64,000 bases of DNA, from the NCBI RefSeq assembly GCF_017876095.1, contig NZ_JAGINM010000003.1:313491-377490 (forward strand), read 5' to 3'. The position numbers and the translations under genes were made by a program. The stretch's first letter is position 1; each line of letters opens with the position of its first letter. The notes beneath the pieces were generated by a model. That model worked only from the letters and a program-made list of their open reading frames with translations. It did not search any database and was not told the origin of the DNA. This DNA comes from Azospirillum agricola. GTDB lineage: Bacteria > Pseudomonadota > Alphaproteobacteria > Azospirillales > Azospirillaceae. This document shows positions 63,871 to 64,000 of this stretch, one piece after another.

Positions 63871-64000
63871 ATGTCCGTCAAAGGCGTGCTGCGTCCCGGC
63901 TTCATCCAGCTCCGCGTGCTCGACATGGCGGCGGCGCTGACCCACTACGTCGACCGGCTGGGGCTCAACCTCGTGTCCACCGGCGACGACGGCCGCGTCT
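63871..64000 (+). CDS. dmpB: Catechol 2,3-dioxygenase, 5' end only (runs off right edge)
   Basis: 43 residues are visible from the ATG at 63871, with CAGGAGG upstream. [34 protein letters not shown] is the N-terminal vicinal-oxygen-chelate module of extradiol dioxygenases of the DmpB/XylE type. It would cleave the catechol made by phenol hydroxylase (meta pathway). Iron ligands lie beyond the window, so function rests on the N-terminus and operon position. Confidence 0.88.
   Translation, partial: MSVKGVLRPGFIQLRVLDMAAALTHYVDRLGLNLVSTGDDGRV

Overview
The window is GC-rich DNA with dense, often overlapping genes and the codon bias of an alphaproteobacterium. Gene content points to the Rhodospirillales, most likely an Azospirillum-like soil or rhizosphere bacterium: a Tlp1-like chemoreceptor carrying PilZ, a Che3-type chemosensory cluster, and several aromatic-catabolism clusters with ABC, TRAP and Liv-type uptake. 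The genus is an inference; no rRNA or tRNA gene is present to fix it.

Layout. (1) 1-2960: vitamin B12 uptake on the minus strand, with a cobalamin riboswitch, btuB, and a BtuF-like binding protein cut by the left edge. (2) 3038-5323: chemoreceptor with a C-terminal c-di-GMP-binding PilZ domain. (3) 5602-14342: eight-gene minus-strand operon for uptake and breakdown of (N-acyl-)D-amino acids or peptides (Dpp-type ABC transporter, N-acyl-D-amino-acid deacylase, RidA, D-threonine aldolase/D-serine dehydratase-like PLP enzyme). A divergent IclR gene sits across an array of three operator-like repeats with an exact 20-bp period. (4) 15773-26756: plus-strand catabolic cluster with no pathway I can name. 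It holds an alpha/beta hydrolase, DUF35 protein plus SCP2-type thiolase, IclR regulator, class III CoA-transferase, two SDRs, a type II dehydroquinase-like protein lacking catalytic residues, a TRAP transporter and a metallo-beta-lactamase-fold hydrolase. It has a sigma70-like promoter, tandem operators and a strong terminator. (5) 26770-27096: IsdG/HmuQ-like haem-degrading monooxygenase.

(6) 27167-36812: chemosensory operon CheW-CheR(TPR)-CheW-MCP-CheA(REC)-CheB ending in a histidine kinase with three receiver domains, as in the Che3/CheS3 cyst-development system of Rhodospirillum centenum. Divergent from it, 37008-41948 encodes a PAS kinase, a single-domain receiver, and a REC-GAF-GAF-(degenerate GGDEF)-EAL-REC c-di-GMP phosphodiesterase. 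(7) dusA follows at 41935-42954.

(8) 43600-55748: hydroxycinnamate (ferulate/p-coumarate type) cluster. A Liv-type ABC importer with a permease-ATPase fusion is followed by a crotonase, a feruloyl-CoA synthetase-like ligase, an SDR, a convergent MarR regulator, an acyl-CoA dehydrogenase and an amidohydrolase resembling the CouO-type beta-ketoacyl-CoA hydrolase. This fits a CoA-dependent beta-oxidation-like side-chain shortening. Three promoters share a GTTATA-N4-AT-N-AC motif, a probable MarR operator. (9) 55902-64000: a GntR regulator, a DmpR/XylR-type sigma54 activator, and the divergent phenol hydroxylase operon dmpKLMNOP, a dmpQ/xylT-type ferredoxin and the start of catechol 2,3-dioxygenase. 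It is preceded by two UAS palindromes and a near-perfect -24/-12 promoter. Together regions 8 and 9 describe a bacterium specialised for plant-derived phenolics; regions 2 and 6 link sensing to c-di-GMP and possibly to development.
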